Of a stretch of 64,000 nucleotides of DNA, positions 8,879 to 17,760 are shown in pieces. The DNA lies in NCBI RefSeq assembly GCF_016482785.1, contig NZ_JAEMXM010000001.1:757767-821766 (forward strand), written 5' to 3'. The notes below the pieces were generated by a model that saw nothing but the letters and a program-made list of their open reading frames with translations, did not search any database and was not told the DNA's origin. Each line of letters begins with the position of its first letter. Position 1 is the stretch's first letter. The DNA comes from Paenibacillus alkalitolerans (GTDB lineage Bacteria; Bacillota; Bacilli; Paenibacillales; YIM-B00363). Made by a program: the position numbers and the translations under genes.

Positions 8879-9208
8879 TCATCCATTAAACGAATATTCT
8901 CTTTCGACCTTGCAAATCCTCACTGTGTAATTGTCGTACCAGACTTGCTTTCCTTGCTCTTGCGCAATTTTGTGCATTTCGTTATTCTTCCAATGTCTAA
9001 TCGCTTCTAAACTTGACCAATAGGAAATGGTAATGCCAAATCCCGAATCGTTTCTCGCACTCTCGACTCCCAGAAACCCCGGCTGATGCGCAACAAGTTC
9101 GTCCATCTTTTGATCCATCTCGCTGTAACCGTTGTCCCCGGAAGAACGGCGGCTCGTGAAAATGACTGCATAATACGGCTCCGCCGCCCCATGATCATTA
9201 CCGTTCAT
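8879..9208 (-). CDS. Antibiotic-biosynthesis-monooxygenase-fold (ABM/DABB) protein
   Basis: A 109-residue ferredoxin-like protein of the ABM family, similar in layout to B. subtilis YqjZ: YYAVIFTSRR at the first strand, MDELVAHQPGFLGVESARND in the middle, and ISYWSSLEAIRHWKNNEMH towards the end. Such proteins may act on quinones, haem or reactive metabolites. The start at 9208 is set by a near-perfect TTAGGAGGT site. The frame extends upstream to 9280, but that part has no support. It is divergent from a LysR gene, with a LysR-type palindrome between them, so it is the probable target of that regulator. Confidence 0.8.
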   Translation of the reverse strand: MNGNDHGAAEPYYAVIFTSRRSSGDNGYSEMDQKMDELVAHQPGFLGVESARNDSGFGITISYWSSLEAIRHWKNNEMHKIAQEQGKQVWYDNYTVRICKVEREYSFNG

Positions 9209-9299
9209 TACCCTCTGACCTCCTAAAATTATTCGAATTTCGACCTTGATATGATTATAAGCATAAGTTTTGAATAACAAAAATGAATGTTTGTGATAT

Positions 9300-9320
9300 C
9301 ATGAATGAAAATGATTCATG
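9300..9320. promoter_or_regulatory. LysR-type operator between divergent genes
   Basis: CATGAAT (9300-9306) and ATTCATG (9314-9320) form a perfect 7-bp inverted repeat with a 7-bp spacer, containing the T-N11-A core typical of LysR boxes. It lies 20 bp before the LysR gene and about 90 bp before the divergent monooxygenase gene, which fits autoregulation plus control of the neighbour. Confidence 0.65.
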
Positions 9321-9340
9321 TAAATTGAGGAGCGGCATCT

Positions 9341-10216
9341 ATGAAACTCAATAAATACGAGATTTTTGTTAAAGTAGTAGAGATGGGAAGTTTGACAAAG
9401 GCCGGAGAAATGTTAAATCTCACACAATCGGCCGTCAGTCATGCGATTTCCGGATTGGAGCAGGACATCGGGCTCACGCTTCTCATAAGGAACCGCTCAG
9501 GCATTCAATTAACCAGCATTGGAGAACGTTTAATCCATTATTTCAAAGAAATCAAACAAATCAACGATAGGCTTTATCAAGAAGTTTCTTTAATCAAAGG
9601 TTTGGAAATCGGCACCGTGAAGATAGGGGTTTTCACAAGTATTTCCATTCACTGGTTACCGGCTATATTGAAACAATTTAATGTTGCGTTCCCTTTTATT
9701 GAAGTAAAATTACTAGACGGCAACTATCAGGAAATTGAAAATTGGATAGCAACCGGGGCAATTGATTTCGGTTTCGTAAATTTGCCTACTCATAATGCAT
9801 TAGAAAAGGTTTCACTGAAACAGGATAGAATGCTCTGCATCCTTCCCCCGGATCACGTTCTCCGCGGGCAATCAACGATTCGTCTGGAACATATCATTGA
9901 CGAGCCGTTCATTATGCCGATCTCGGGTTGTGACACGGACGTACGGCGAATTTTGTCGGAGAATAAACTCTCGCCGAAAGTCAAATACGAACTGGAAGAT
10001 GATCATGCGATTATGTCCATGGTTCAGAACGGATTGGGTGTAAGCATTCTCCCGGAAATGATTTTGTCTGGGACGCCATATAACCTGTGTGTCCGTCCAT
10101 TGGAAGGGGGATATTTTCGCACTATCGGCATTGCTTCCGTTTCATTTAAAAATGCTTCCCCGGCAACCAAAAAAATGGTTCAATTCATCACTGCATGGGT
10201 GGATCGGCTAACTTGA
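9341..10216 (+). CDS. LysR-family transcriptional regulator
   Basis: A 291-residue regulator. The winged HTH occupies residues 1-60 (GSLTKAGEMLNLTQSAVSHAISGLE), then a linker helix, then a periplasmic-binding-like effector domain (VKIGVFTSISIHWLPAILKQF onward). The overall form resembles the CysL/YwfK-like branch. A GAGGAGCGG site precedes the ATG. It is transcribed away from the ABM-family monooxygenase, whose gene is its likely target. The effector is unknown. Base composition is AT-richer than the oxidase operon downstream. Confidence 0.88.
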   Translation: MKLNKYEIFVKVVEMGSLTKAGEMLNLTQSAVSHAISGLEQDIGLTLLIRNRSGIQLTSIGERLIHYFKEIKQINDRLYQEVSLIKGLEIGTVKIGVFTSISIHWLPAILKQFNVAFPFIEVKLLDGNYQEIENWIATGAIDFGFVNLPTHNALEKVSLKQDRMLCILPPDHVLRGQSTIRLEHIIDEPFIMPISGCDTDVRRILSENKLSPKVKYELEDDHAIMSMVQNGLGVSILPEMILSGTPYNLCVRPLEGGYFRTIGIASVSFKNASPATKKMVQFITAWVDRLT

Positions 10217-10218
10217 AA

Positions 10219-10252
10219 ACCGCGCTCCCCAACAACGTGCGGGAAGCGCGGT
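10219..10252. terminator. Bidirectional terminator after LysR gene
   Basis: ACCGCGCT (10219-10226) pairs with AGCGCGGT (10245-10252), extended by CCC/GGG across a one-base mismatch. It lies between the convergent LysR gene and the tatA operon and can serve both. Confidence 0.75.
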
Positions 10253-10267
10253 ATTCCTTCAATATAT

Positions 10268-10453
10268 TTAACTCTTGACTCCCTGCTCCGGTTCCTCCTT
10301 TGGCTCGGCAACCAGTTCGCGCGCCGAGCTTTTGAACTCGCTGAGCGTCCGGCCGACCGCTCGTCCCAGCTCCGGGAGCTTGGAAGGGCCGAACAAAATC
10401 AAAATAATGATAACGATCATAATTAGACCGGGAACGCCGATACTTTGCAGCAT
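10268..10453 (-). CDS. tatA: Twin-arginine translocase subunit TatA
   Basis: A 61-residue TatA/E protein: a single N-terminal membrane helix (about residues 5-21), the [10 protein letters not shown] hinge, an amphipathic helix ([18 protein letters not shown]) and a short acidic tail. TatA oligomers form the pore through which folded proteins with RR signals cross the membrane. No tatC is visible in the window, so it must work with a TatC encoded elsewhere. It is the last gene of an operon whose first gene encodes a Tat-signal flavoenzyme, so it is probably a dedicated translocase subunit for that enzyme. AAAGGAG site before the ATG. Confidence 0.93.
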   Translation of the reverse strand: MLQSIGVPGLIMIVIIILILFGPSKLPELGRAVGRTLSEFKSSARELVAEPKEEPEQGVKS

Positions 10454-10474
10454 ATGTCACAACTCCTTTCTTCC

Positions 10475-11050
10475 TTATTTCTTCTTGGGATATACGGCGA
10501 CCGCCTCGATTTCGATAAGCCAATCCGAGTTGACAAGCCCTGCAACGCCGACCGTGGAACGCGCCGGCTTGACCGGATTATCCTCCGTATTGAAAAACTG
10601 GCCGTACGCATCAAACCAGCCTTGATAATCGATCTTCCCTTCCTTCGCCGCATCCGCCACCAAGTAAACGCGAAGATATATTACATCCTCCATCGACAGC
10701 CCTTTCGCATTCAACTGCTTCTTGATTTCCGTCAAAACACCGATTCCCTGCGTCTTCGTGTCGCCATACCGTTCGTAAATCGTTTTGCCGTCCTTATTCA
10801 GCAGAGGAGGAACCGTCCCGCTCGTAAACAGGTAGGAACTGCCCGCCGGCACCGACACTCCGCTAGAAATAGCTGAAGTCGGGCTGCCGTAAAATTCCGA
10901 TTCGTGAATCGGTTCGTCCGGATATTTGTTCGGGGTGTCCGGCAAAGCGGAAACCGCGCTCCATCCGATCATTACGGATAAACCAATGACGGCGGTCACC
11001 GCCGCCAGCTTTTTTATTCCGGTTCTATTCAAGTTCTTGGTAGCTTCCAT
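10475..11050 (-). CDS. Membrane-anchored or exported RidA-family protein
   Basis: A 191-residue protein. Residues about 14-36 form a hydrophobic segment (KKLAAVTAVIGLSVMIGW) acting as a signal anchor or signal peptide. Residues about 60-190 form a YjgF/RidA domain, with R164 in the PARSTVGVAG motif aligning with the imine-binding arginine of E. coli RidA, and E180/E182 in IEIEAVAV. RidA enzymes hydrolyse reactive enamines and imines to keto acids and ammonia. They are normally about 130 residues and cytoplasmic, so an extracytoplasmic version is unusual. It lies between a Tat-exported amine oxidase (which makes imines) and tatA, with a GAGAGGGG site. Confidence 0.85.
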   Translation of the reverse strand: MEATKNLNRTGIKKLAAVTAVIGLSVMIGWSAVSALPDTPNKYPDEPIHESEFYGSPTSAISSGVSVPAGSSYLFTSGTVPPLLNKDGKTIYERYGDTKTQGIGVLTEIKKQLNAKGLSMEDVIYLRVYLVADAAKEGKIDYQGWFDAYGQFFNTEDNPVKPARSTVGVAGLVNSDWLIEIEAVAVYPKKK

Positions 11051-11071
11051 TACGTTATTCCCCTCTCATGT

Positions 11072-12661
11072 TCAACTCTGCATTACCCTCTTATGAATCG
11101 CCGTGACTGCCAGCCGTGCCGATTCGATCGCTCCCGCCATCCATCCCGGCAAGTAGCTGATATGCTCGCCCGACAAATATACGCGCCCGTCCGGCTCGCA
11201 CAGAGTCGGATAATACTTTTTCCTGTCGTCCTCGCTATATTCGCCCCATCCGCCCAAATTGTAGGGTACTTTCGGCCAATAAATCGAGAAGGATGTCTCA
11301 AAATCCTTGTAAAATTGATCGTGGATTTTGGCGCCCTGCATTAAGGCTTGCTCTTCCCGGCCGGCCACGCTCATCTCTCCGATCTTCTTCGCTTTCGGAC
11401 CGAAGTTGTAGTAACCGACAACGACACCTTTCTTGGAGAAGAATCCGCCGGACGGATACCAAATCTGCGTGATATCCATATTGGTCGTTGTGGTGCCTCC
11501 GTATATTTGCTCATCCTCTTCCCAGAAACGCCTGCGGAACTGCAGTCCGATTTTGCCGGTTTCCGCGTAATGAACGCTTGATATCGCCGTTTTCATCTGC
11601 GGGGAAAAATCGGCAGGAATGTCCTTCAGCACAGGCAGCGGAATCGTACAGATACAATAGTCGCCGGTCACTTCCTTGAACTCGCCGAAGCGATCCGTGT
11701 AGCCGACCCGCACACCGTTTGCGTCTTGTCGAATTTCCTTAACTACCGTACGGTATTGAATATATTTTCCAACCCTCTTCTCGAATGCTTTGCCGATCAT
11801 ATCCATACCTCCGACAGGCTGGAACATCATCATCTGCTGGTGATACGAATATTCCGAGCTGAAATACTTGCCGAAGCCGCTTTGCAAAATAGCGCTCAGC
11901 GAGAACGGATCCCGTATTACACCCGCGGTGAGTCCGCCGCCCGGTTCTTCCGTATACCCGCCGCGATAGGAACCCTTATAGAACAAATCCGGGTTCAGAT
12001 CGCCTTCCGCCCTTAAGTACTCGACAAGCATCATCTTTTCTTCCGGGGTAACCGGCAAATCCAGTTTGTTCTGATCGACGGCTTTAGCCAGCATTTCCGC
12101 GACGTAGCCGCGGACATCCGCTTTAGCGGCACGCTTGCGTATTTTCTTCGAGGACAACTCTCCTACGTTCTCGTTGTAATAATAGGCGTGTTCGTTTACG
12201 TTATGGAACGCTTCAAGCTGAACGCCGAACTCCCTGCAATATTCCAACGTGACATGAAACTGCGGAATGCGGGCGGGTCCGGGATTGAAATACAGCCCGT
12301 CATCGAAACGAGCCACTTGTTTAACGCCTCCTGTCTCCGTTACCGCATCGCCTCGGCGTATGCTCCAGTTACGGCCGCCCGCACGGTCGCGCGCTTCCAA
12401 GATGACACAATCGTAGCCCGCTTTGCCGAGCTCATAGGCAGCGGTCATACCGGCCAGGCCCGCACCGAGTATTACGATCCGTTTGCCGTTGCGGCCGGCC
12501 GCTTCACCCCTCTTCGGCGGATCGTAGTCCGCCGCCTTCAATGTTTCCGGCGACAGAAGTCCGAGCGTCCCCATGACGCTGAACATGGCGGCAGCACCGC
12601 CAACCTTGCCTAGCACGCCTAGAAATTCCCTCCGAGTCATATCTTTCCCCGGCTTGTCCAT
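11072..12661 (-). CDS. Tat-exported flavin monoamine/L-amino-acid oxidase
   Basis: A 529-residue FAD oxidase. The N-terminus has a twin-arginine signal (T-R10-R11-E-F-L-G, then a hydrophobic stretch). A dinucleotide-binding motif follows (VILGAGLAGMTAAYELGKAGYD, ending LEARDRAGGR), then the amine-oxidase core, and a C-terminal FAD site (GRVYLSGEHISYLPGWMAGAIESA). The closest functional class is L-amino-acid or monoamine oxidase: amine + O2 gives imine, then ketone plus NH3 and H2O2. I chose the ATG at 12661 because AGGAGG lies eight bases upstream and the RR motif is then properly N-terminal. The frame from 12808 is unsupported. It heads the operon with RidA and TatA. Confidence 0.9.
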   Translation of the reverse strand: MDKPGKDMTRREFLGVLGKVGGAAAMFSVMGTLGLLSPETLKAADYDPPKRGEAAGRNGKRIVILGAGLAGMTAAYELGKAGYDCVILEARDRAGGRNWSIRRGDAVTETGGVKQVARFDDGLYFNPGPARIPQFHVTLEYCREFGVQLEAFHNVNEHAYYYNENVGELSSKKIRKRAAKADVRGYVAEMLAKAVDQNKLDLPVTPEEKMMLVEYLRAEGDLNPDLFYKGSYRGGYTEEPGGGLTAGVIRDPFSLSAILQSGFGKYFSSEYSYHQQMMMFQPVGGMDMIGKAFEKRVGKYIQYRTVVKEIRQDANGVRVGYTDRFGEFKEVTGDYCICTIPLPVLKDIPADFSPQMKTAISSVHYAETGKIGLQFRRRFWEEDEQIYGGTTTTNMDITQIWYPSGGFFSKKGVVVGYYNFGPKAKKIGEMSVAGREEQALMQGAKIHDQFYKDFETSFSIYWPKVPYNLGGWGEYSEDDRKKYYPTLCEPDGRVYLSGEHISYLPGWMAGAIESARLAVTAIHKRVMQS

Positions 12662-12790
12662 AACGTCATCCTCCTCTGCTGTATAAAGTGACTCTACGAC
12701 AAAAAATAGCAGAGGAGGTTTTCTCATGTCACGATTTGCGTCAATAAATATGACATTATTAATTATTTTTCTTTTATAATAGTCTCTTAA

Positions 12791-12807
12791 TGTAATATTG
12801 TATGACA
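12791..12807. promoter_or_regulatory. GlnR/TnrA-type nitrogen-control box
   Basis: TGTAATATTGTATGACA matches the TGTNA-N7-TNACA consensus at every fixed position and has an AT-rich spacer. It lies 130 bp upstream of the oxidase start codon and about 110 bp upstream of topB. Control of an amine/amino-acid oxidase by nitrogen status is biologically sensible. Whether it activates or represses depends on the promoter, which I could not fix. Confidence 0.65.
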
Positions 12808-12915
12808 TATACTAGACACGAAATCATAGATTGCCGGACATAACGGATAGGAAGGATGAACAAAAACCGGATTTCATATATAATAATATTTGAAGATTAG
12901 GGACTCGAGGTATCT

Positions 12916-15135
12916 ATGAAAACATTGGTAATCGCAGAAAAGCCCGACATGGGCAGAAACATCGCCGCAGCCATCGAGCCGAAAGCCGTCAACAAACGGA
13001 CGCATCTGGAAGGCGAGCGGTATATTATCACTTGGGCGATCGGCCACCTGATCGGACTTGCCGAACCCGACAAATACGACGATAAGTATAAAAAGTGGAA
13101 CATTAACGATTTGCCGATCATCCCCGAACAGTTCAAGCTGATCCCGAATTACAAGACGAAAGATCAGCTCAAAGTGATTTCCGAATTGGCCAAGCGATGC
13201 GACAAGCTGGTGAACGCTTGCGACGCCGGACGGGAAGGCCAATATATTTTCTCGTTGATCCAACGGTACCTCAAGCTCCCGCAGCCCGTTCAAAGACTCT
13301 GGATTTCGGATTTGACTCCCGAGACGATCCGCAGCGGCTTCTCCAACTTGAAGGACGGCTCGGAATACGAAAATTTGACGAAAGCCGCCAAAGCGCGCAG
13401 CGAAGCCGATTGGTTGATCGGGATGAACGGTTCCAGAGCGTTTACCACCAAGCATAACGTGCTTCTGTCGATAGGCCGCGTGCAGACGCCGGTGCTCGCT
13501 TTAATTTACGACCGGCAAATCCAAATCGAATCGTTCACCTCCCTTACCTATTATGAAGTGAACGGATATTTTACACAGGGCGAAGTCAGGTACAAGGGCG
13601 TATGGCAAGGGCAGCAAGGCGCGCGCATCGATGACCGCAAGCTGGCGGACGCAATCGTCGCCAAAACATCCGGACAACCGGGCCGGATCGCGAGCTATGA
13701 AATTAAGGAAACGAAGGAATACCCTTATAAACTGTTCGATTTGACGCTATTGCAGCGGGAAGCGAACGCAAAGTACGGATATCCCGCCAAGAAAACGCTG
13801 GACATAGCGCAATCATTGTATGAAAAACACAAAGTGATCACCTATCCGCGTACGAACTCCAATTATGTGACCGAACAAAACATTCCGGAGATGCATCGGG
13901 CATTGGACTCTCTTAGAGGAACATCGTACGACCGGCTCGTACAAGGCGCATCCAAACAATTGGTACATATCAAAAACTTTAACGTATGCAACCCAAGCAA
14001 GGTGGAAGACCACCACGCGATATTGCCGACCTATAAAAAACCCGGAACCCTTACTCCGGACGAGCAAAAAATTTACGACTTGATTGTGAGACGCTTTCTT
14101 GCACACTATTATCCCGCCGCCGAGTACAAACTGCACACGGTATTTACCGAAGTCGCTCAAGAGACGTTCAAGACGACAGTCAAAGAACTGCTCCGGCTCG
14201 GTTGGAAGACCGTATACGCCGATCAAGCGAAAGAGAAGGATAAAGATAAAGGGAAAAAGAACGAAGATCAGGAAGAGGAAGAAGAAACGGACAACCCCTT
14301 CCTGCTCGACGCTCAACAAGGCGTAATATGCGAGAAGTCCGAGGTGAAGGAGAAGGAAACGAATCCTCCGAAGCACTATACCGAGGGCACATTGCTCAAA
14401 GCGATGGAAAGCGCGGGCAAATCGATCGAAGATGAAGAATTGCGCGATGCGATGAAAGACTCCGGTCTGGGCACGCCCGCGACACGCGCGGCGACCATCG
14501 AGCGGTTAAAGCATGTCGAATATATCAGTATGCAGGGCAAGAGAATCGTAATTACTCAAAAGGGCCGCACGGCAATAGAAGTCATTCGCGGAGCGGGCGT
14601 CGAATTGTTGACTTCACCGGAAATGACCGGGCATTGGGAGCGGCGTCTGAACGAAATTTCGAAAGGCTTGGCCGACGATCAGTCGTTTATGAATAAAGTG
14701 AAGCAATTCGCCGCAGTGATCGTGGATAAAGTCCGCGCCCAACAGAGGGTAGACAGGTCCGCATTTGACAACGGCAGCGTCTCTTCTTCCCCATCCGTGA
14801 AGAGCAAACGCCATTCCACGAACACGAGCAGCCGTACCGCTTCTTCCGGCAAGCCGGACGGCGACAATACGATTGCCTCTTGTCCCCGCGAAAGCTGCGG
14901 CGGGCATATCTTTATGGGGCGCAAAGGCTACGGCTGCAGCAAATATAAAGAAGGCTGCACGTTCGTCATCTGGAAAACAAGCTTTGGAAAGTCGCTGACA
15001 GATACCATGATTAAATCGTTAATTGAAAAAGGAAAGACGAATAAACTAAAGTTTAAACGCAATGACGGCACATCCTTCGATGCGAGAATCATATTGAAGG
15101 ATACGAAAACCGGCGGCCTGGAGCTTGAAATGTAA
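12916..15135 (+). CDS. topB: DNA topoisomerase III
   Basis: A 739-residue type IA topoisomerase that relaxes and decatenates DNA through single-strand passage. The toprim domain is at the N-terminus (LVIAEKPDMGRNIA; acidic DAGREG at 103-108). The catalytic tyrosine is Y310 in the VITYPRTNS motif. The archetypal core ends near residue 610, followed by a serine-rich linker and a C-terminal zinc-ribbon-like segment (CPRESCGG ... GCSKYKEGC). A charged KEKDKDKGKKNEDQEEEEE insert near residues 435-455 is notable. It is a single gene with its own terminator. Confidence 0.96.
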   Translation: MKTLVIAEKPDMGRNIAAAIEPKAVNKRTHLEGERYIITWAIGHLIGLAEPDKYDDKYKKWNINDLPIIPEQFKLIPNYKTKDQLKVISELAKRCDKLVNACDAGREGQYIFSLIQRYLKLPQPVQRLWISDLTPETIRSGFSNLKDGSEYENLTKAAKARSEADWLIGMNGSRAFTTKHNVLLSIGRVQTPVLALIYDRQIQIESFTSLTYYEVNGYFTQGEVRYKGVWQGQQGARIDDRKLADAIVAKTSGQPGRIASYEIKETKEYPYKLFDLTLLQREANAKYGYPAKKTLDIAQSLYEKHKVITYPRTNSNYVTEQNIPEMHRALDSLRGTSYDRLVQGASKQLVHIKNFNVCNPSKVEDHHAILPTYKKPGTLTPDEQKIYDLIVRRFLAHYYPAAEYKLHTVFTEVAQETFKTTVKELLRLGWKTVYADQAKEKDKDKGKKNEDQEEEEETDNPFLLDAQQGVICEKSEVKEKETNPPKHYTEGTLLKAMESAGKSIEDEELRDAMKDSGLGTPATRAATIERLKHVEYISMQGKRIVITQKGRTAIEVIRGAGVELLTSPEMTGHWERRLNEISKGLADDQSFMNKVKQFAAVIVDKVRAQQRVDRSAFDNGSVSSSPSVKSKRHSTNTSSRTASSGKPDGDNTIASCPRESCGGHIFMGRKGYGCSKYKEGCTFVIWKTSFGKSLTDTMIKSLIEKGKTNKLKFKRNDGTSFDARIILKDTKTGGLELEM

Positions 15136-15154
15136 GCTCCGGAACGCCGGTTTT
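15106..15154 (+). terminator. Long terminator overlapping the topB 3' end
   Basis: AAAACCGGCG (15106-15115) pairs with CGCCGGTTTT (15145-15154), and an inner stem GGAGCTT/AAGCTCC encloses the stop codon. The last codons of topB form the 5' arm. Confidence 0.8.
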
Positions 15155-15261
15155 CTGTAATAATGTTTCGCTGAATTTGCAAGCTCATGTCGTCTTACCG
15201 CGATTGAAGTCGATTCCTGCGCTTGCTCGGGAAATAATCGAATACTCTGAAAATTCCCGCT

Positions 15262-15885
15262 TCATTTCTTGCATACGGCTACTCCGATGAAATAACGGAC
15301 TCCTTCCCGCGGCTTCTCGAAAGTCACGCCTCTTTGATAGTAGATGTCTACATCAGCGAACCGGTCAAACAGTCCCTCGAACTCTTCCGGAGTCATTTGA
15401 TAATAATGGTAAGGTTCGCTCGTCGGCATCCCCCGGCCTCTGCCGAACGGGCTGGACAGCACAAGAGCACCGCCCGGCCGCAGCATCCTGTACACATTGT
15501 TCATGAACGTCTGCTCATCCGCCACATGCTCGATCGTTTCAAAGCTAAGGATCGTATCGAACGTCCCGAGTTTGTCCGGCAGACGGGCGTCCACCGCATC
15601 TCCTTGCACGTATGTCACCTTTTGATGATTGTATTCCCGGTTTGCGTATTGAATCGTTTCTTCGTCAATGTCGACGGCGACAATTTCCGTCACTTCGCGT
15701 TTGCGTTCTTTCGCCACCATATGTGAACCGTACCCTGTACCGCATGCGATATCCAATACTCTGCCGTTAACGTAAGGTGTGGCAAAATAATATCTCGCCA
15801 AGTGCTCCAACAGCATTCCGTTGGCCGGCTTCATCAGCTTCGGAATAATTCTTTCTCCCGTCCATTCAAGCAACCGCTTCACCAT
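15262..15885 (-). CDS. Class I SAM-dependent methyltransferase
   Basis: A 207-residue Rossmann-fold methyltransferase. It has motif I (VLDIACGTGYGSHM), an acidic strand-2 end (IVAVDIDEETI), motif II/III (GDAVDARLPDKLGTFDTILSFETIEH) and the post-I region MLRPGGALVLSSP. This is the UbiE/ubiquinone-type methyltransferase 11 pattern. The substrate cannot be deduced. It is a single gene convergent with topB and divergent from the small unknown gene at 16025. The first ATG has only a weak upstream site. Confidence 0.87.
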   Translation of the reverse strand: MVKRLLEWTGERIIPKLMKPANGMLLEHLARYYFATPYVNGRVLDIACGTGYGSHMVAKERKREVTEIVAVDIDEETIQYANREYNHQKVTYVQGDAVDARLPDKLGTFDTILSFETIEHVADEQTFMNNVYRMLRPGGALVLSSPFGRGRGMPTSEPYHYYQMTPEEFEGLFDRFADVDIYYQRGVTFEKPREGVRYFIGVAVCKK

Positions 15886-16024
15886 GCTTCATTCGTTTTA
15901 TCCATCATACACTTTTCGGCTGTTGCGTCCAAATCCGCACCTATACGGTTGCACACAACCGGTTTTAGGGAATAATTGTGATATGATAAGTAGCATCACA
16001 TGTTGAACAAAGGGCGTGTAAACC

Positions 16025-16318
16025 GTGGGCGTAAAATTTAATAGAGAATACAAAGATATTATCAACGATATGGTCTATTCCATCGGCTCCATCGCCGATT
16101 GCCACGAATGCTTCGAAATGAGCCGTGTCGATTGGGATTCACTGGACGGGAATGAACGCACGGAATGCATCCGAACTTTGGCGGACGATATTTTTTACGG
16201 ATTGGGAAGCAGTCCGAGGCTAGCCATCGGTTCCGGGAAAGTCGAATACGATCCCGATCATCACTTGATCAAGGTGTATCCCGATCCGAAGATCGTTCAT
16301 GTCATTAAATTGATTTGA
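16025..16318 (+). CDS. Small conserved-looking unknown protein
   Basis: A 97-residue acidic protein starting with GTG behind an AAAGGGCG-like site. It begins MGVKFNREYKDIINDMVYSIG and ends with a beta-rich VEYDPDHHLIKVYPDPKIVHVIKLI stretch. There is no membrane segment or signal. I do not recognise the family. Codon use and reading-frame quality match the neighbours, so I consider it real. It is convergent with the dgt pseudogene. Confidence 0.65.
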   Translation: MGVKFNREYKDIINDMVYSIGSIADCHECFEMSRVDWDSLDGNERTECIRTLADDIFYGLGSSPRLAIGSGKVEYDPDHHLIKVYPDPKIVHVIKLI

Positions 16319-16340
16319 AAATGGCGCGGAGAGACCACTT

Positions 16341-17656
16341 TCAATCTCTCTCGTAGATGGAGCCGGTCCGGCTGGCGAATAATTCTGCGTATACCTTCTC
16401 CGCATAGGAGTCCGTCATGCCCGCAATATAATCCGCCACAAGCCGTTCCCAGCTCCACTTCCCTTTATGCTGCTGGTAACTCTCAATCCAGTCCGGAGGA
16501 AGTATCAGACGGCCTGTGTCATACTCTTTAAAGCTGTCCCAAAGCCGCCGTACGATAATCTCGCTCCGTTTTTGCAGCCGCTGTACCCGAAAATCCTTGA
16601 TCATCGTTACCCATGCCAGCTTCTTTAAGATTTCCATCGTACGCAGAAGGTCTACGTCTTGCTCTCCGTCGCGAACGAACGTCACGCGTTTCCAGTCCGC
16701 CTTCGAATCGTCGATAATTCCAACCTGGTTCGCGAATTTACTGACCCAACGCGCTTTCATTTCGCGCCGCGCGCGTGAAGCTTCCCGGCCGCATTGGGCG
16801 AATATCGCTTCCCACTGCAGCAAGTAGTTGCTCAACACTTGTTTAACGAGCGCTTTTAAATCGATTTCTTCCCAGCCGACGTCTACTTTGCCGTGGTCAT
16901 CCACGATTTCCTGGATGACATTGTTCACGAGCCGCTCGTCTTCGAAGAAGCTTTGATTCATCTGGATTTTACCCGCTCTGATGCCGTCTTCGATGTCATG
17001 GGTGGAATAAGCGATATCGTCGCATAGATCCATCAATTGCGCCTCAAGAGTCGCGCAGCCGGCAGGCATGTTCCAAGTGTCGCGCAAATGTTTGATGCCG
17101 TGCCATTCCATAGAATATACGCCTTTAATCCGTCCGGCTCATCGAGACAATACGGGTATTTATTGATCGCGAGCAGCACGGCGGCGGTTAGATCCAATCC
17201 GCGGTCGCTGCCGGCTCTCTTCTCCAAGAACATAAGGATCCGGAAGTTTTGCGCATTGCCTTCGTACGGCATGCCATGCTCCTGCATCAATAAGTGATTG
17301 AGCACCTCCTCGCCTTTATGGCCGAACGGAGGGTGCCCCAAATCATGTGCGATCGCCGCGCATTCGACCACTTCAGGCTGCAGCATTAATCCGGGATGCA
17401 ATTTTTGGGCGAGAAATGGATACGTCTTTCCAAGCCGCCGGGCGACTTCTCGCGCAATTTGCGATACCTCCAACGAGTGGGTCAGACGGGTGCGGTAGTA
17501 GTCGCCGGAACCCGCGCCGAACACTTGGGATTTGCCCTGCAGCCGCCTGAATGCCGGCGACTGAATCAATCGCGCGTAATCTTTCTCATATTCGTCCCTG
17601 TCTTCGCTCGATAATGTGTTTTCCGTATCAAACAGCCGAAGCTTTCGTATGTTCAT
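16341..17656 (-). pseudogene. dgt: dGTP triphosphohydrolase gene with one-base frameshift
   Basis: Two overlapping frames together make a full-length HD-domain dNTP triphosphohydrolase of about 438 residues. The N-terminal frame (from 17656) carries RRLQGKSQVF, TRLTHSLEV and the HD motif AHDLGHPPFGHKGE. Family sequence then continues in the other frame as MEWHGIKHLRDTW. The switch is near 17121-17126, where an AAAGGC run appears to have lost one G (expected DGLKGVYSMEWHG). As written, the enzyme would be truncated after the HD core with a wrong tail. It is either a recent knock-out or a sequencing error in a G run. The intact enzyme converts dGTP to deoxyguanosine and triphosphate. Confidence 0.88.
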
Positions 17657-17760
17657 ATGGTGTCCCCCGCGTTCGCATGTTGATAATTATACTTTATGAC
17701 ATTTTAGCATGTATAATAATAAACGTCTTAATTTAGAGAGAGTACAAGGAGAGAAATCGT

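Noticed and set aside
14099-14392. Lys/Arg-rich frames in and opposite topB
   Set aside because: They are out-of-frame readings of topB's charged KEKDKDKGKK/EEEEE insert.
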